Shown here one piece after another: positions 43,575 through 52,314 of a DNA stretch of 64,000 nucleotides (positions within the stretch are counted from its first letter, which is position 1; every line of letters begins with the position of its first letter). This DNA comes from Rhizobium tropici CIAT 899. GTDB lineage: Bacteria > Pseudomonadota > Alphaproteobacteria > Rhizobiales > Rhizobiaceae. A program made the position numbers and the translations under genes. The notes beneath the pieces were generated by a model. It worked only from the letters and a program-made list of their open reading frames with translations, was not told where the DNA came from and searched no databases. The stretch covers positions 547,001-611,000 of the forward strand of contig NC_020059.1 in NCBI RefSeq assembly GCF_000330885.1. Direction: 5' to 3'.

Positions 43575-44669
43575 ATGATGGCTCGCAATACTGGAATTCT
43601 GGCCGACCGGGCCATTGCAGCGCTGTTTGAAGCAGGGCGGCTGACGAGCGAGAGAGAACTCGACGTCGATCAGATCCAGCCGGCAAGCCTTGATCTCAGG
43701 CTCGGCTCGCATGCTTTCCGTGTTCGCGCCAGCTTCATGCCCGGCCCCTCGCATCTGGTCGCCGACAAGCTCGACCGGCTAAAGCTGCATGTCGTCGATC
43801 TCTCCGAAGGCGCGGTGCTGGAAACCGGCTGCGTCTATATCGTGCCGTTGATGGAGCGCCTCGACCTGCCGGAAGATATGTCGGCATCGGCCAATCCGAA
43901 GAGCTCGACCGGACGTCTCGACATCTTCACCCGCGTCATCACCGACCGGGCGCAGGAGTTCGACAAGATCCCGGCCGGCTATTCCGGCCCGCTCTATCTG
44001 GAAATCAGCCCTCGCACCTTCCCGATCGTCGTGCGCCGTGGCTCGCGCCTGTCGCAGATCCGCTTCCGCGTCGGTCAGGCCCTGCTCACCGAGCCCGAGC
44101 TGCTGGCACTGCACGAGACCGAGACGCTGGTCGCCAGCAAGAAGCCGAACATCACCGGTGGCGGCATCGCCCTGTCGATCGATCTTGCCGGCGACAAGGA
44201 AGGCCTGATCGGCTATCGCGGCAAGCACCACACGGCCGTCGTGGACGTCGACAAGAAGGCCCAGCACGATATCTTCGATTTCTGGGAGCCGCTCTATAGC
44301 CGCGGCCGCACCGAGCTGATCCTCGATCCCGACGAATTCTACATCCTCGTTTCGCGCGAGGCGGTGCATGTTCCCCCGCATTTCGCCGCCGAGATGACGC
44401 CGTTCGATCCGCTGGTCGGCGAATTCCGCGTCCACTATGCCGGCTTCTTCGATCCTGGCTTCGGCCATGCACCGGCCGGCGGCCGCGGCAGCCGCGCCGT
44501 GCTCGAAGTGCGCAGCCACGAAGTGCCCTTCATCCTTGAGGACGGCCAGATCGTCGGCCGCCTGATCTACGAACACATGCTGGAGCAGCCGAGCAGCCTT
44601 TACGGCTCGGGCCTCGGCTCGAACTATCAGGCACAGGGCCTGAAGCTCTCGAAGCACTTCCGGCTGTGA
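43575..44669 (+). CDS. dcd: 2'-deoxycytidine 5'-triphosphate deaminase, duplicated-domain type
   Basis: Deaminates dCTP to dUTP for thymidylate synthesis. 364 residues, nearly double the usual Dcd (about 190), because two dUTPase/Dcd-like barrels are joined. The first carries QPASLDLRLGS near 33-43, SSTGRLDIFTRVI near 110-122 and LYLEISPRTFPIVVRRGSRL near 139-158. The second carries LILDPDEFYILVSREAV near 246-262 and VLEVRSHEVPFILEDGQIVG near 310-329. This long form is a recognised alphaproteobacterial type. Adjacent ATGs at 43575 and 43578 are both possible; GAGAGAAGC precedes them. Followed by tRNA-Gly. Confidence 0.85.
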   Translation: MMARNTGILADRAIAALFEAGRLTSERELDVDQIQPASLDLRLGSHAFRVRASFMPGPSHLVADKLDRLKLHVVDLSEGAVLETGCVYIVPLMERLDLPEDMSASANPKSSTGRLDIFTRVITDRAQEFDKIPAGYSGPLYLEISPRTFPIVVRRGSRLSQIRFRVGQALLTEPELLALHETETLVASKKPNITGGGIALSIDLAGDKEGLIGYRGKHHTAVVDVDKKAQHDIFDFWEPLYSRGRTELILDPDEFYILVSREAVHVPPHFAAEMTPFDPLVGEFRVHYAGFFDPGFGHAPAGGRGSRAVLEVRSHEVPFILEDGQIVGRLIYEHMLEQPSSLYGSGLGSNYQAQGLKLSKHFRL

Positions 44670-44727
44670 TCCACACTTTGGCGGCCTTGACAGAGGCCGC
44701 CAACTATTGGACATCTCAAGGGTACAG

Positions 44728-44801
44728 GCGGGTGTAGCTCAATGGTAGAGCAGCAGCTTCCCAAGCTGAATACGAGGGTTCGATTCCCTTCACCCGCTCC
44801 A
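44728..44801 (+). tRNA. tRNA-Gly, anticodon CCC
   Basis: 74 bases with encoded CCA. Acceptor GCGGGTG/CACCCGC, D stem GCTC/GAGC, anticodon loop TTCCCAA within GCAGC/GCTGA (the first pair is G-A), T stem GAGGG/TCCCT with loop TTCGAT. Anticodon CCC reads GGG. It ends 7 bases from the convergent LysR gene; I see no integrated element. Confidence 0.95.
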
Positions 44802-44807
44802 TAATCT

Positions 44808-45716
44808 TCACGCCAGAAGCGGTCTCTTCGACTTCAGCGTTTCCTTTAGCGCTTCTCCAAAGATTGCGATCGGCCGCGCCAGCCGCCCGGCCGGTGGTCG
44901 ATGCACCAGCCAGTTGACGACTTTCGGGCTTAAATCCGGCGCTTCGACAATCTCGATGGCATTGCGCCAGCGGCTGTCCGCCAGTGCCGCCGGCGTCAGG
45001 ACGCCGATACCGAGACCGCGTGCGACCAGCGACATGCGCAGATCGGCGCTCATCGCCTCGACCCCGACATCGAAGGGCAGGCGCTCGGCTTCGAAGCGAT
45101 GCTGAATGAAGGCACGGAAGCCGCAGCCGCTCTGGTTCATAATCCAGGGAAAGCGGGAGAGATCTTCCAGTCTCGGTTGCCTGGGAACGCCGAGTGACGG
45201 CGCCGCGACGAGAATGACGGCATGGACTCCGAGCATCTCGCCGACGACATTATCCGGCGGCTGCAACCCTTCCGCCAGGCAGACGGTTGCCGCATCGAGC
45301 TGGCTATGAGCGACCTGCTCGATCAGTTGCGGCGACCAGCCGGTGGCGATGCGCAGCGTCAATTGCGGAAACTGACTGCGCAATTCATCAAGCGGAGCGG
45401 ATAAGGCCGCCTCGGAGAGATAGGGCATGATCCCGAGACGGAATTCGCCGCTGATCGCGCCGCCGGGCGAAACACCGGCCTTGAGATCGTCGAGCGAGCG
45501 CAGCACCCGGCGGCCATGCTCATAGGCCTCGCGGCCTGCCGCGGTCGGCCGTAGGGGCTTTGACTGTCGGTCGAGCAAGGCGATGCCGAGACTGTCTTCC
45601 AGGTTCTGTATGCGCCGGGTGATGCCTGGCTGGGTCAGATTGATGCGCGCGGAGGCGGCAACGATCGAACCCGTCTCTACCACGGCGACGAAGGCTTCCA
45701 GATCATGTATGTTCAT
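44808..45716 (-). CDS. LysR-type transcriptional regulator
   Basis: 302 residues. The N-terminal HTH covers 1-60 (MNIHDLEAFVAVVETGSIVA, then RINLTQPGITRRIQNLEDSL), the effector-binding domain 90-295. It is divergent from an MFS transporter with a 101-base gap that contains a 9-bp inverted repeat typical of LysR control, so regulation of that transporter is likely. The inducer is unknown. The start ATG at 45716 is supported by the canonical position of the HTH; the ribosome site is weak. Confidence 0.88.
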   Translation of the reverse strand: MNIHDLEAFVAVVETGSIVAASARINLTQPGITRRIQNLEDSLGIALLDRQSKPLRPTAAGREAYEHGRRVLRSLDDLKAGVSPGGAISGEFRLGIMPYLSEAALSAPLDELRSQFPQLTLRIATGWSPQLIEQVAHSQLDAATVCLAEGLQPPDNVVGEMLGVHAVILVAAPSLGVPRQPRLEDLSRFPWIMNQSGCGFRAFIQHRFEAERLPFDVGVEAMSADLRMSLVARGLGIGVLTPAALADSRWRNAIEIVEAPDLSPKVVNWLVHRPPAGRLARPIAIFGEALKETLKSKRPLLA

Positions 45717-45723
45717 GCTGAAC

Positions 45724-45767
45724 TCGCATAATCATTATTAGTTCATTTCAATTGCTGCATTATGCGA
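45724..45767. promoter_or_regulatory. Inverted repeat in LysR/MFS divergent region
   Basis: TCGCATAAT (45724-45732) and ATTATGCGA (45759-45767) are perfect mirrors separated by 26 bases. The spacer is AT-rich (CATTATTAGTTC). It overlaps both likely promoters, fitting a LysR recognition plus activation site. Confidence 0.55.
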
Positions 45768-45817
45768 CAAAGCGATAAACATGGCTATCTTTATTATCAA
45801 AGATTATTGGAGAGCTC

Positions 45818-47044
45818 ATGTCGCAAGTTCCAGAATGCATGACGAGCGAGCCGGAGGGAGAGGTTTCCACTGCTGCGGCCGCTCCTTCGACCTTGTTGTT
45901 CGCCATCGCCACCGGCGTCATCATCCTCAATCTCTTCGCGCCCCAGACGCTGGTCGGCATCATCGGACCGTCGCTCGGCTTTTCCGAAAGCGGTGCCGGC
46001 CTGGTGGCCATGGCCTCGCTGCTCGGCTATGCCGCCGGCCTGTTTTTCCTGGTGCCGCTGGCGGATCTCATGGAAAACCGGCAGCTTGTGCTGCGCATGC
46101 TTCTCTCGGCTTTGGTCATGGCTATTGCCGCCGCCTTCGCACCGGCAGGCTGGAGCCTGCTGATCTTCCTCTTCCTGCTGGGAGCGGCCTGCTCTGCCAT
46201 CCAGATCCTCGTGCCGATCGCGGCAGCGATGGCGCCGCCTGAACATCGTGGCCGGGTGATCGGCAATGTCATGAGCGGCGTCATGGTCGGCATTCTTGTC
46301 TCGCGCCCTCTGGCGAGCTTGATTGCCGACTTTTGGGGCTGGAGAAGTTTCTATGCCCTGAGCGCCGCAACGCTTGCACTGCTCGCCGCTGTGCTTGCCC
46401 TGCGTCTGCCGGAGCGGCGCCCTCTGATCAGCGCGAGTTACAGGGCCTTGATCAGTTCGCTCTTCGGGCTCCTGCGGGAGGAGCCGGTGCTGCGGCTGCG
46501 TGCCTTCACGGCAGCCTTGATGATGGCGAGCTTCAGCCTGTTCTGGACATCCGTCGCCCTACGTCTGGCGCAGCCGCCATTCTCGCTCGGCCAGTCCGGC
46601 ATTGCGCTGTTTGCCCTCGTGGGCGCCGGCGGAGCTGCGGCGACCTCTGTCTTCGGCCGCATGGGCGACAGGGGCTGGACGCGGACGGCGACATTGGCCT
46701 CGCATCTGATCGTACTTGCCGCCATGGCGCTGGCTGCCTGGGTGGGCGGAATACGGTCTGGTGACTCTGTGGCGCTATTGATCCTTCTGGGCGTCAGCGC
46801 GGTCTTGCTCGATGTCGGCGTCACCGGCGATCAGACCCTGGGTCGTCGCGCCGTCAACCTCCTGAAGCGGGAAGCCCGCGGCCGCATCAACGGTCTCTTT
46901 GTCGGCATATTCTTTCTCGGCGGCGCGCTGGGATCGGCTCTTGCCGGAACCGCCTGGGATTTCGGCGGTTGGGTTGCCGTCTGTGCAGGGGCCGCGGGCT
47001 TCGGCGTGATTGCGTTGATCACAGGCCTTGCCGCGCGCATCTGA
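45818..47044 (+). CDS. MFS transporter
   Basis: 408 residues with 12 predicted membrane helices; both halves show drug/metabolite exporter character (LLGYAAGLFFLVPLADLMENRQLVLR near 65-90 has the motif A region DLMENRQL). The second half has the corresponding GRMGDRGWTRT near 284-294. Similar proteins are often annotated as multidrug or arabinose efflux permeases; the substrate is not visible. Divergent from the LysR regulator. GGAG lies 5 bases before the ATG. Confidence 0.85.
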   Translation: MSQVPECMTSEPEGEVSTAAAAPSTLLFAIATGVIILNLFAPQTLVGIIGPSLGFSESGAGLVAMASLLGYAAGLFFLVPLADLMENRQLVLRMLLSALVMAIAAAFAPAGWSLLIFLFLLGAACSAIQILVPIAAAMAPPEHRGRVIGNVMSGVMVGILVSRPLASLIADFWGWRSFYALSAATLALLAAVLALRLPERRPLISASYRALISSLFGLLREEPVLRLRAFTAALMMASFSLFWTSVALRLAQPPFSLGQSGIALFALVGAGGAAATSVFGRMGDRGWTRTATLASHLIVLAAMALAAWVGGIRSGDSVALLILLGVSAVLLDVGVTGDQTLGRRAVNLLKREARGRINGLFVGIFFLGGALGSALAGTAWDFGGWVAVCAGAAGFGVIALITGLAARI

Positions 47045-47162
47045 ACAGTGCAGGCAACGGGACAGCACTTGTGAATGCACTGCCGCATCGCCATCTGTAG
47101 CGCATTCAGGCGGGCGTCAGACAAGCATGTAAGAACGGGCGCTCCTTGTCAGGAGCGTCGAA

Positions 47163-47738
47163 ATGCGTGGCATTGCATGGTTTTACAGGTTGAGAGCACT
47201 CTTTCGAAGCGGTGCGCTGAAGATTGCCCGCAGCACCAAAGTACCTCTCGGCACCAAAATCATCTGGAAGCGGGGCGATGTCCGCATCGGGGAAAGAGTG
47301 CATTTCCGCAAGGGCGTCATCATCGATGCGCAAGAAGGTAGCATCGAAATCGGCAATCATGTCTCCTTCAACGACTACAGCATTCTGCTCGGCCGCGGCG
47401 GGATTGTGATCGGCAATGATGTGCGCATCGCCGCCCATGCAATGATCGTCTCCTTCGATCACAATTTCGATGACATCTCGCAGCCGATCCGCCTTCAGGG
47501 CGTGACGAAGAAGCCGATCGTCATTGAGGACGATGTCTGGATAGGGGCAGGCGCCAAGATCCTCGGCGGCTCCCATATCGCCAAGGGATGCGTTATCGGC
47601 GCCAACGCCGTCGTCAAGGGCCGGACCAAGCCTTACGGCATCTATGTCGGCGCTCCGGCGAGACTGTTGAAGCGGCGCGGAGAAGCTGAAGGCAGCCCGT
47701 CGGGAAAGATTGAACGGCTCGTTCTGCCGAAAAAGTAA
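47163..47738 (+). CDS. Hexapeptide-repeat acyltransferase
   Basis: 191 residues with a left-handed beta-helix: successive I/V-G-x-x repeats from VRIGERVHFRKGVIID (about 41) through IEIGNHVSFNDYSIL, IVIGNDVRIAAHAMIV and IVIEDDVWIGAGAKIL to VIGANAVVKG (about 155). It resembles the WecB/maltose acetyltransferase group with His in SFDHNF as the likely catalytic residue. It probably acetylates a sugar of a surface polysaccharide, but no such cluster is adjacent. AGGAGCGTCGAA precedes the ATG. Confidence 0.85.
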   Translation: MRGIAWFYRLRALFRSGALKIARSTKVPLGTKIIWKRGDVRIGERVHFRKGVIIDAQEGSIEIGNHVSFNDYSILLGRGGIVIGNDVRIAAHAMIVSFDHNFDDISQPIRLQGVTKKPIVIEDDVWIGAGAKILGGSHIAKGCVIGANAVVKGRTKPYGIYVGAPARLLKRRGEAEGSPSGKIERLVLPKK

Positions 47739-47873
47739 AAGGCTCCAACGCCACCCATCCCGGCGCCACTTCGGTCATCATTAACAGCGCGATATTCCCC
47801 CCGCGGCCTGTCTCTGCTACATCGGATTCGTGAAGCAGAATGTGCATCCACGACCGGAGGCCGTATCCAGACC

Positions 47874-48749
47874 ATGCGTGTTTGCCTTTCGTCGATCATG
47901 TCAGTCGCCCGGCACCTGGCGCTTGCGGCCTTGATCACTCTATCCTGCACCGTGCCGCTTGCCGCTCAGGAGACGAAGCCGCAGAGCCTGCCGATCCTGT
48001 TCGATGCGCGTGAGCGCCTGCCGAAGCCGGATCTGTCCTCACTGGTCAGACTGCGCTTCCTGACGTCGATCGACTTTCCGCCTTTCAATTTCCTCGATCA
48101 GAACGGCAAGCTCACCGGCTTCCATGTCGAGCTGGCGCGCAAGATCTGCGATGAGCTGGCAATATCGGACAAATGCCAGATCCAGGCTTTGCCCTTCGGT
48201 GAATTGCAGGGTGCACTTGCCGCTTCGCAAGGCGATGCCATCATAGCCGGCGTTGCGGTTACGCCCGACCTGCGCAAGACTTTCGCATTTTCACGGCCTT
48301 TCCTGATGCTGCCGGCCCGCTTCGTGCGCAATCTCAAGGCATCGATCAGCGGCACGACCGCCCCCTCGCTGTCGGGACATTCGGTCGGCGTCGTCAAGGG
48401 AACGGTGCACGCCGCGATGCTGGCGGCCTTCTTCCCGGCGATCAAGCCGGTGCCCTTCGATGACAAGGATGGGCTTCTGGCCGCCGTCAAGGACGGCAAG
48501 GTCGATGCGGCGTTTGCCGATGGCCTGCAGCTTTCCTTCTGGGTCTCGTCGCCGGCGGCGGAAAAATGCTGCGCTCTGTTTGACGGCCCCTACCTGTCGC
48601 AGCAATTTCTCGGCGAAGGCATGACCATCATGCTGCGCCAGCAGGATGCCGATCTGACGGCGGCGATCAATCATGCGCTTGCCACCCTCTCACGGGATGG
48701 CAGGCTCCAGGAAATCTATCTGCGCTATTTTCCTTACGGGCTTTACTGA
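47874..48749 (+). CDS. Orphan family 3 solute-binding protein
   Basis: 291 residues with a signal peptide (hydrophobic stretch LALAALITLSCTVPLA near 15-30, cut near 32). The fold is that of amino-acid ABC receptors: LRFLTSIDFPPFNFLDQNGKLTGF near 57-80 (first part RFLTSIDFPPFN), FHVELARKICDEL and GTVHAAMLAAFFPAIKPV. It lacks a visible conserved R-D amino acid clamp of the textbook kind. No permease or ATPase is adjacent, so it may work with a distant system or act as a sensor. Confidence 0.8.
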   Translation: MRVCLSSIMSVARHLALAALITLSCTVPLAAQETKPQSLPILFDARERLPKPDLSSLVRLRFLTSIDFPPFNFLDQNGKLTGFHVELARKICDELAISDKCQIQALPFGELQGALAASQGDAIIAGVAVTPDLRKTFAFSRPFLMLPARFVRNLKASISGTTAPSLSGHSVGVVKGTVHAAMLAAFFPAIKPVPFDDKDGLLAAVKDGKVDAAFADGLQLSFWVSSPAAEKCCALFDGPYLSQQFLGEGMTIMLRQQDADLTAAINHALATLSRDGRLQEIYLRYFPYGLY

Positions 48750-48803
48750 TTCAGCAATTTCAGGAAACCGCGCAGCGGTTTTCCGTCCGGAATGCGTAAT
48801 GCC

Positions 48804-49217
48804 TCAGGCCTTGCGATAGCGGGCGATGGCGCTGCGCTCGATGGCCGCACAGGTCAGTTTGTCGAGGCCCAGGCGGTCGCGGAGCAGGCTGAGCAGGCGC
48901 AGTTCTTCGGCCTTGACTGACAGGTCGGCGGAAGCGACTTCGACGGCGAGCGCATAGGCCGTGTCGTACAGACGTGCGGGAAGCGTATCGCGCACGGTTT
49001 CGAGCACGATGTCCAATCCCTCATTGTTCGAAAGCAGCTTGGCGCAATCGCGGGACACGGAAATCAGCTTCTCGTCGTCGAACCCCTTGAAAACCGGCAG
49101 GGCGTGAATGAGCTCTCCGATGCGGCTGAGTTCCCGGTCGTTCATCGTGCGGTCGACGGCCGAGGCCAGTACCATGACGTAGATCAGGGCCTCGTGAGCA
49201 GAAAGCGGCTTGTTCAT
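48804..49217 (-). CDS. TerB-like tellurite resistance family protein
   Basis: 137 residues, all alpha-helical. AHEALIYVMVLASAVDRTMNDREL near 6-29 (core VLASAVDRTMND) and ALAVEVASADLSVKAEELRLL near 84-104 are the paired acidic metal-binding motifs of TerB/DjlA-N domains. Start placed at 49217 (MNKPLSAHEA), dropping a 33-residue upstream extension. Family members bind Ca or other divalent cations, but tellurite resistance itself is not implied by a lone TerB. Confidence 0.75.
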   Translation of the reverse strand: MNKPLSAHEALIYVMVLASAVDRTMNDRELSRIGELIHALPVFKGFDDEKLISVSRDCAKLLSNNEGLDIVLETVRDTLPARLYDTAYALAVEVASADLSVKAEELRLLSLLRDRLGLDKLTCAAIERSAIARYRKA

Positions 49218-49396
49218 GACAGGCGAAGTCCTTTGAATTTGGCAGACTGAAAAGTCGCGCATCTCATTGCAAAAGCTACTGCATAATTCCTTAAATCGGT
49301 ACCGATTTAAGGCCAAAATTACACAGCCGATTAAAAGTGCTGCAGCGCCTGCGCGTCATAAATGACGCACAGCACTGTAGTGGCGGAAGCAAGGCG

Positions 49397-50605
49397 TCAG
49401 ATAGGGTTCAGCGGGTCTTCCTTGGCCGGAGGCGGTGCAAGCGTCGATTTTCCGCCCTTGCGTGGGTCGTCGCCGTAGATGCCGCGCTTCTTTTCCTTGG
49501 CTTCACCGACGAGAGCCGCGAGCGGCGAACCCGGTTCTGGATCGGCCCAGCCGAAGCGGACCAGCCAGGCGCTGAGATCGACCCGGACATAGCGGCAGGC
49601 GCCCTTGGCCGTGCCTTTCCAATTGGCATCGGGCACGTCGCAATCGATGGAGCGTCCGCGCAGATACATGCGGAATGCCGTGCGTGCTGCCTGGCCGCAG
49701 GGCCAGTCCTTTCCGCTCGGGCCGGTACACATCCGGTCGACATCGGTCGGAATGATACCGGTGAGCTGCAGGCTTCTGCCGCCGATAGTCAATATACCAG
49801 CCTGATCAGAGAAGGGACGGACGAGTTCGATCGTCGTCGTCTGCTCCTGCGGCTTGGATGCGGGATCAATCGCCGCCTGTTCGGATTGAGGCTGAGGTTC
49901 AGGCTGAGGCATGGGCTGGGCCTGCTGCTGCGGCGACACCGGCGATAGGGTTCGATGTTCGGCCGCCGCCGTTTGCCTGTCGATCTGATCGGCTGGTATC
50001 CGGTTGTCCGGAGCGGGATCGGTCTTGGCTTCACCGGAAGATGCTGTGTCCGATGAAATAACAACCGTCTTGTCCGGCTTGGCCTCATTTGGCTGCGGCG
50101 CAGAGGCGGCGGTGTCCTTGCCGTTGACGGTATCTGTTGCGGGCGGCGATGCTTGTGCTTCCTCTGGCTTCGTCGACATGTCGTTGGAGCGCGCGGGATC
50201 AGTTGGAACCTTGGTGTCCTGTTGCTTCACTGGCTCCGCCGCCGCCGTCTTGGTTTCCTCGACCTTCGCTTCGTCGCCTGCACCCGCCGCGGCAGCCGCC
50301 GCCATGACAGTGGCAGACAGCTCGGGGCTGCTGTCGGAGCTGCTTGTCGAAGGGGACGCTGTCGCCAGGATCGTTGCCTTATCCTTCGTGGCTTCGGCAG
50401 GCTTGGGCGCCTCGATAGCCTTTGGCAGCGTGGTTTCGGCCTTGGCGGTGTCGCTCTGCGTCGTCGCAGCTGGTTTGTTGTCTGCGGTCGAGTTGCCACG
50501 GCCATGCAGATCGAACCCATGTCCCGCAAACTGAACCGCGACCAGGGTCAACCAAGAGCCGACGACCGCGCCTGCCACACTTGCAAGCCAAATATTACGA
50601 CGCAT
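49397..50605 (-). CDS. Membrane-anchored SNase-like protein with long disordered region
   Basis: 402 residues. A hydrophobic N-terminus (NIWLASVAGAVVGSWLTLVAV, about 4-24; signal anchor or uncut signal) is followed by roughly 235 residues rich in Ala, Thr, Ser, Glu, Pro and Lys (ending PQQQAQPMPQPEPQPQSEQA). The C-terminal 130 residues resemble a staphylococcal-nuclease-like (TNase) fold: GPSGKDWPCGQAARTAFRM, then GRSIDCDVPDANWKGTAKGAC and AWLVRFGWADPEPGSP. The catalytic Arg/Glu set of true SNases is not evident, so it may be non-catalytic. Downstream of an S24-type repressor, 15 bases away. Confidence 0.65.
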   Translation of the reverse strand: MRRNIWLASVAGAVVGSWLTLVAVQFAGHGFDLHGRGNSTADNKPAATTQSDTAKAETTLPKAIEAPKPAEATKDKATILATASPSTSSSDSSPELSATVMAAAAAAGAGDEAKVEETKTAAAEPVKQQDTKVPTDPARSNDMSTKPEEAQASPPATDTVNGKDTAASAPQPNEAKPDKTVVISSDTASSGEAKTDPAPDNRIPADQIDRQTAAAEHRTLSPVSPQQQAQPMPQPEPQPQSEQAAIDPASKPQEQTTTIELVRPFSDQAGILTIGGRSLQLTGIIPTDVDRMCTGPSGKDWPCGQAARTAFRMYLRGRSIDCDVPDANWKGTAKGACRYVRVDLSAWLVRFGWADPEPGSPLAALVGEAKEKKRGIYGDDPRKGGKSTLAPPPAKEDPLNPI

Positions 50606-50620
50606 AACGAGAAAACTTTC

Positions 50621-51286
50621 CTACTGGCTGGCCCAAATGATCCGGGCAATCCATTCCACGTCCGCAAGATCGAAGCTGCGGTTGGGGTGTTCCGGATTGA
50701 GCGACAAAAGCTCGATCGACTTGGCGCTCTGCCGCAACAGAACCTTGGCCATGACTTCGCCCTCTCGGGTCTTCACGACGACGCGGTCATTCTTTCTGAT
50801 CTGGGCTCCAGGCTCGACGATCAGAATATCCCCGTCGCGATAAAGCGGCAACATGCTTTCGCCCTGCACCTCCAGCGCATAGACGCCGGCCCTTTGTGCC
50901 GCGGCAACCGGAAACTCCACCATGTCCCAGCCCTGGCCGGCGGGAAAGCCGCCATCATCGAAGAAGCCGCCGGCCCCCGCCTGGGCGAAGCCGATCAGCG
51001 GGATGGAGGTGCCGGAAGGCAGGATTCCGTTCGCGACTGTTGTGGTCAGCGGCTCGGCCGGGCGAATAAAGCTCATGAATTGTTCCAGGCTTGCTCCGGT
51101 CGCATCCAAGATCTTGGCGATCGATTCCGTCGATGGCCAGCGGAGACGTCCGTCCTGGCTCAGCCGCTTCGATTTGTTGAAGGAGGTAGCGTCAAGCCCG
51201 GCGCGGCGGGCAAGGCCGGAAGGGGTCAAGGCATGCCGCTCCGCAAGCCGGTCGATCGCACCCCATATCTGCTCGTGTGACAGCAT
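50621..51286 (-). CDS. S24-family HTH repressor (LexA/CI-like)
   Basis: 221 residues. The N-terminal HTH (1-75: LTPSGLARRAGLDATSFNKS as the recognition region) precedes a LexA/CI peptidase S24 domain (95-221). The catalytic Ser lies in LEVQGESMLPLYRDGD near 144 and the catalytic Lys in VVVKTREGEV near 181; an Ala-Gly cleavage-like site AQAGAGGFF is near 101. This suggests RecA-stimulated or independent self-cleavage. The downstream SNase-like gene follows closely. No phage genes surround it, so it may be a host regulator. Confidence 0.8.
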   Translation of the reverse strand: MLSHEQIWGAIDRLAERHALTPSGLARRAGLDATSFNKSKRLSQDGRLRWPSTESIAKILDATGASLEQFMSFIRPAEPLTTTVANGILPSGTSIPLIGFAQAGAGGFFDDGGFPAGQGWDMVEFPVAAAQRAGVYALEVQGESMLPLYRDGDILIVEPGAQIRKNDRVVVKTREGEVMAKVLLRQSAKSIELLSLNPEHPNRSFDLADVEWIARIIWASQ

Positions 51287-51423
51287 CGCCGCTCGGTATC
51301 CGCGCCGGCTGGCCCGGCGCTCTGCTCTTTAGAAAAGGTTAACCGAGGCATTTTGGCGAGTAAAGACCGGCATAGGAATAGGATCCTTTATCCCCGTGCT
51401 TTCGCCCCGCGGTTTCGGCGGCG

Positions 51424-51852
51424 TCAGGTCTTCTGCGGCTGCGGCTTGACCTCCGGCTGTTCGTTCTGGAATTCCTTCGCCATGCCCATGAAACCTCGCA
51501 TGAATTTCTGCATGATGCCGAGCGTGCGGTCGATCTCGGCATCGTCGGGCAGGCTTGAGCCCTTGTTTGCGGCGACGGTCTTTTCCAGCTTCGTCACGCG
51601 GTCGGAAAGCCGGTCCAGCTCATCGTCATAGGCTGTGCGCTCGTCGGCGGCCATGCGGCAGACGAGATTGCCGCCCTGATCCTGGCACATCGACATCGCG
51701 CCGGTCTGCTTGTCGAGCCGGATGAAATGATCGCCGCTGCGCTCCAGCTGGAAGCGTTCCGCATCCGGTTCGGCCGACAAAACCGGTGTGGAGAGAAGAA
51801 AAGCGGCTGGCAGAAGCATGGCCGCAAGGCGGATTTTCAATTCCTTCGTCAT
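51424..51852 (-). CDS. Small exported coiled-coil protein
   Basis: 142 residues. Start at 51852 with GGAGG five bases upstream. Signal peptide (LAAMLLPAAFLLSTPVLSAE, cut near 28), then a Cys-containing segment (MSMCQDQGGNLVCRMAADE near 57-75), a coiled coil (DDELDRLSDRVTKLEKTVAA near 79-98), and a Met/Phe-rich helix (LGIMQKFMRGFMGMAKEF near 112-129) with a Pro/Gln tail. The paired Cys could bind metal or form a disulfide. No family function is known to me. Confidence 0.65.
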   Translation of the reverse strand: MTKELKIRLAAMLLPAAFLLSTPVLSAEPDAERFQLERSGDHFIRLDKQTGAMSMCQDQGGNLVCRMAADERTAYDDELDRLSDRVTKLEKTVAANKGSSLPDDAEIDRTLGIMQKFMRGFMGMAKEFQNEQPEVKPQPQKT

Positions 51853-51969
51853 GTCATCCTCCGGATTTTCTGCGTTAAACCCTAAATCCATCACGGAAAC
51901 CGTGGACATCGGCTGATGTTTTCGTGCAAAGCCCTATCAGCACAGCTTTACAGAGGGATGATGATCGCC

Positions 51970-52314
51970 ATGCCAGTGGTTTACAAGATCGTGCCGGATA
52001 CGCTCTGGCAGCAAGCCAGACAAACCGGCGTTTTTCATGGCGCGGCAATCGATCTGACCGACGGCTACATTCATCTCTCCACCGCGAAGCAGGCAAAGAA
52101 AACCGCCGAGCTCTATTTCGCAGGTCAGACCGGACTGTTGCTCGTCGCGGTCGATGGCGATGCGCTTGGCGAGAAGCTGGTTTTCGAACCCTCGCGCGGC
52201 GGCGATCTCTTCCCGCATCTTTATGCGTCACTGCCGCTTTCGGCCGTGCTCTGGGAAAAGCCGCTGCCGATTGGCGATGACGGTGCCCACGTATTTCCGG
52301 AGATGGCGGAATGA
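51970..52314 (+). CDS. DUF952 family protein
   Basis: 114 residues from ATG 51970 (MPVVYKIVPDTLWQQA); earlier ATGs at 51958 and 51961 sit too close to AGAGGG. The DUF952 core is complete: GAAIDLTDGYIHLSTAKQ near 29-46 and the closing LWEKPLPIGDDGAHVFPE. DUF952 proteins resemble glutathione-S-transferase-like or 2H-type small folds of unknown activity. Its stop overlaps the pyrD start by ATGA, so the two are translated together. Confidence 0.82.
   Translation: MPVVYKIVPDTLWQQARQTGVFHGAAIDLTDGYIHLSTAKQAKKTAELYFAGQTGLLLVAVDGDALGEKLVFEPSRGGDLFPHLYASLPLSAVLWEKPLPIGDDGAHVFPEMAE

Noticed and set aside
48804..49217. Tellurite resistance operon
   Set aside because: Only a lone TerB-like gene is present; no terC, terD or terZ relatives are adjacent.
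50621..51286. S24 repressor as evidence of a prophage
   Set aside because: No structural, replication or lysis genes nearby and codon use matches the neighbours.
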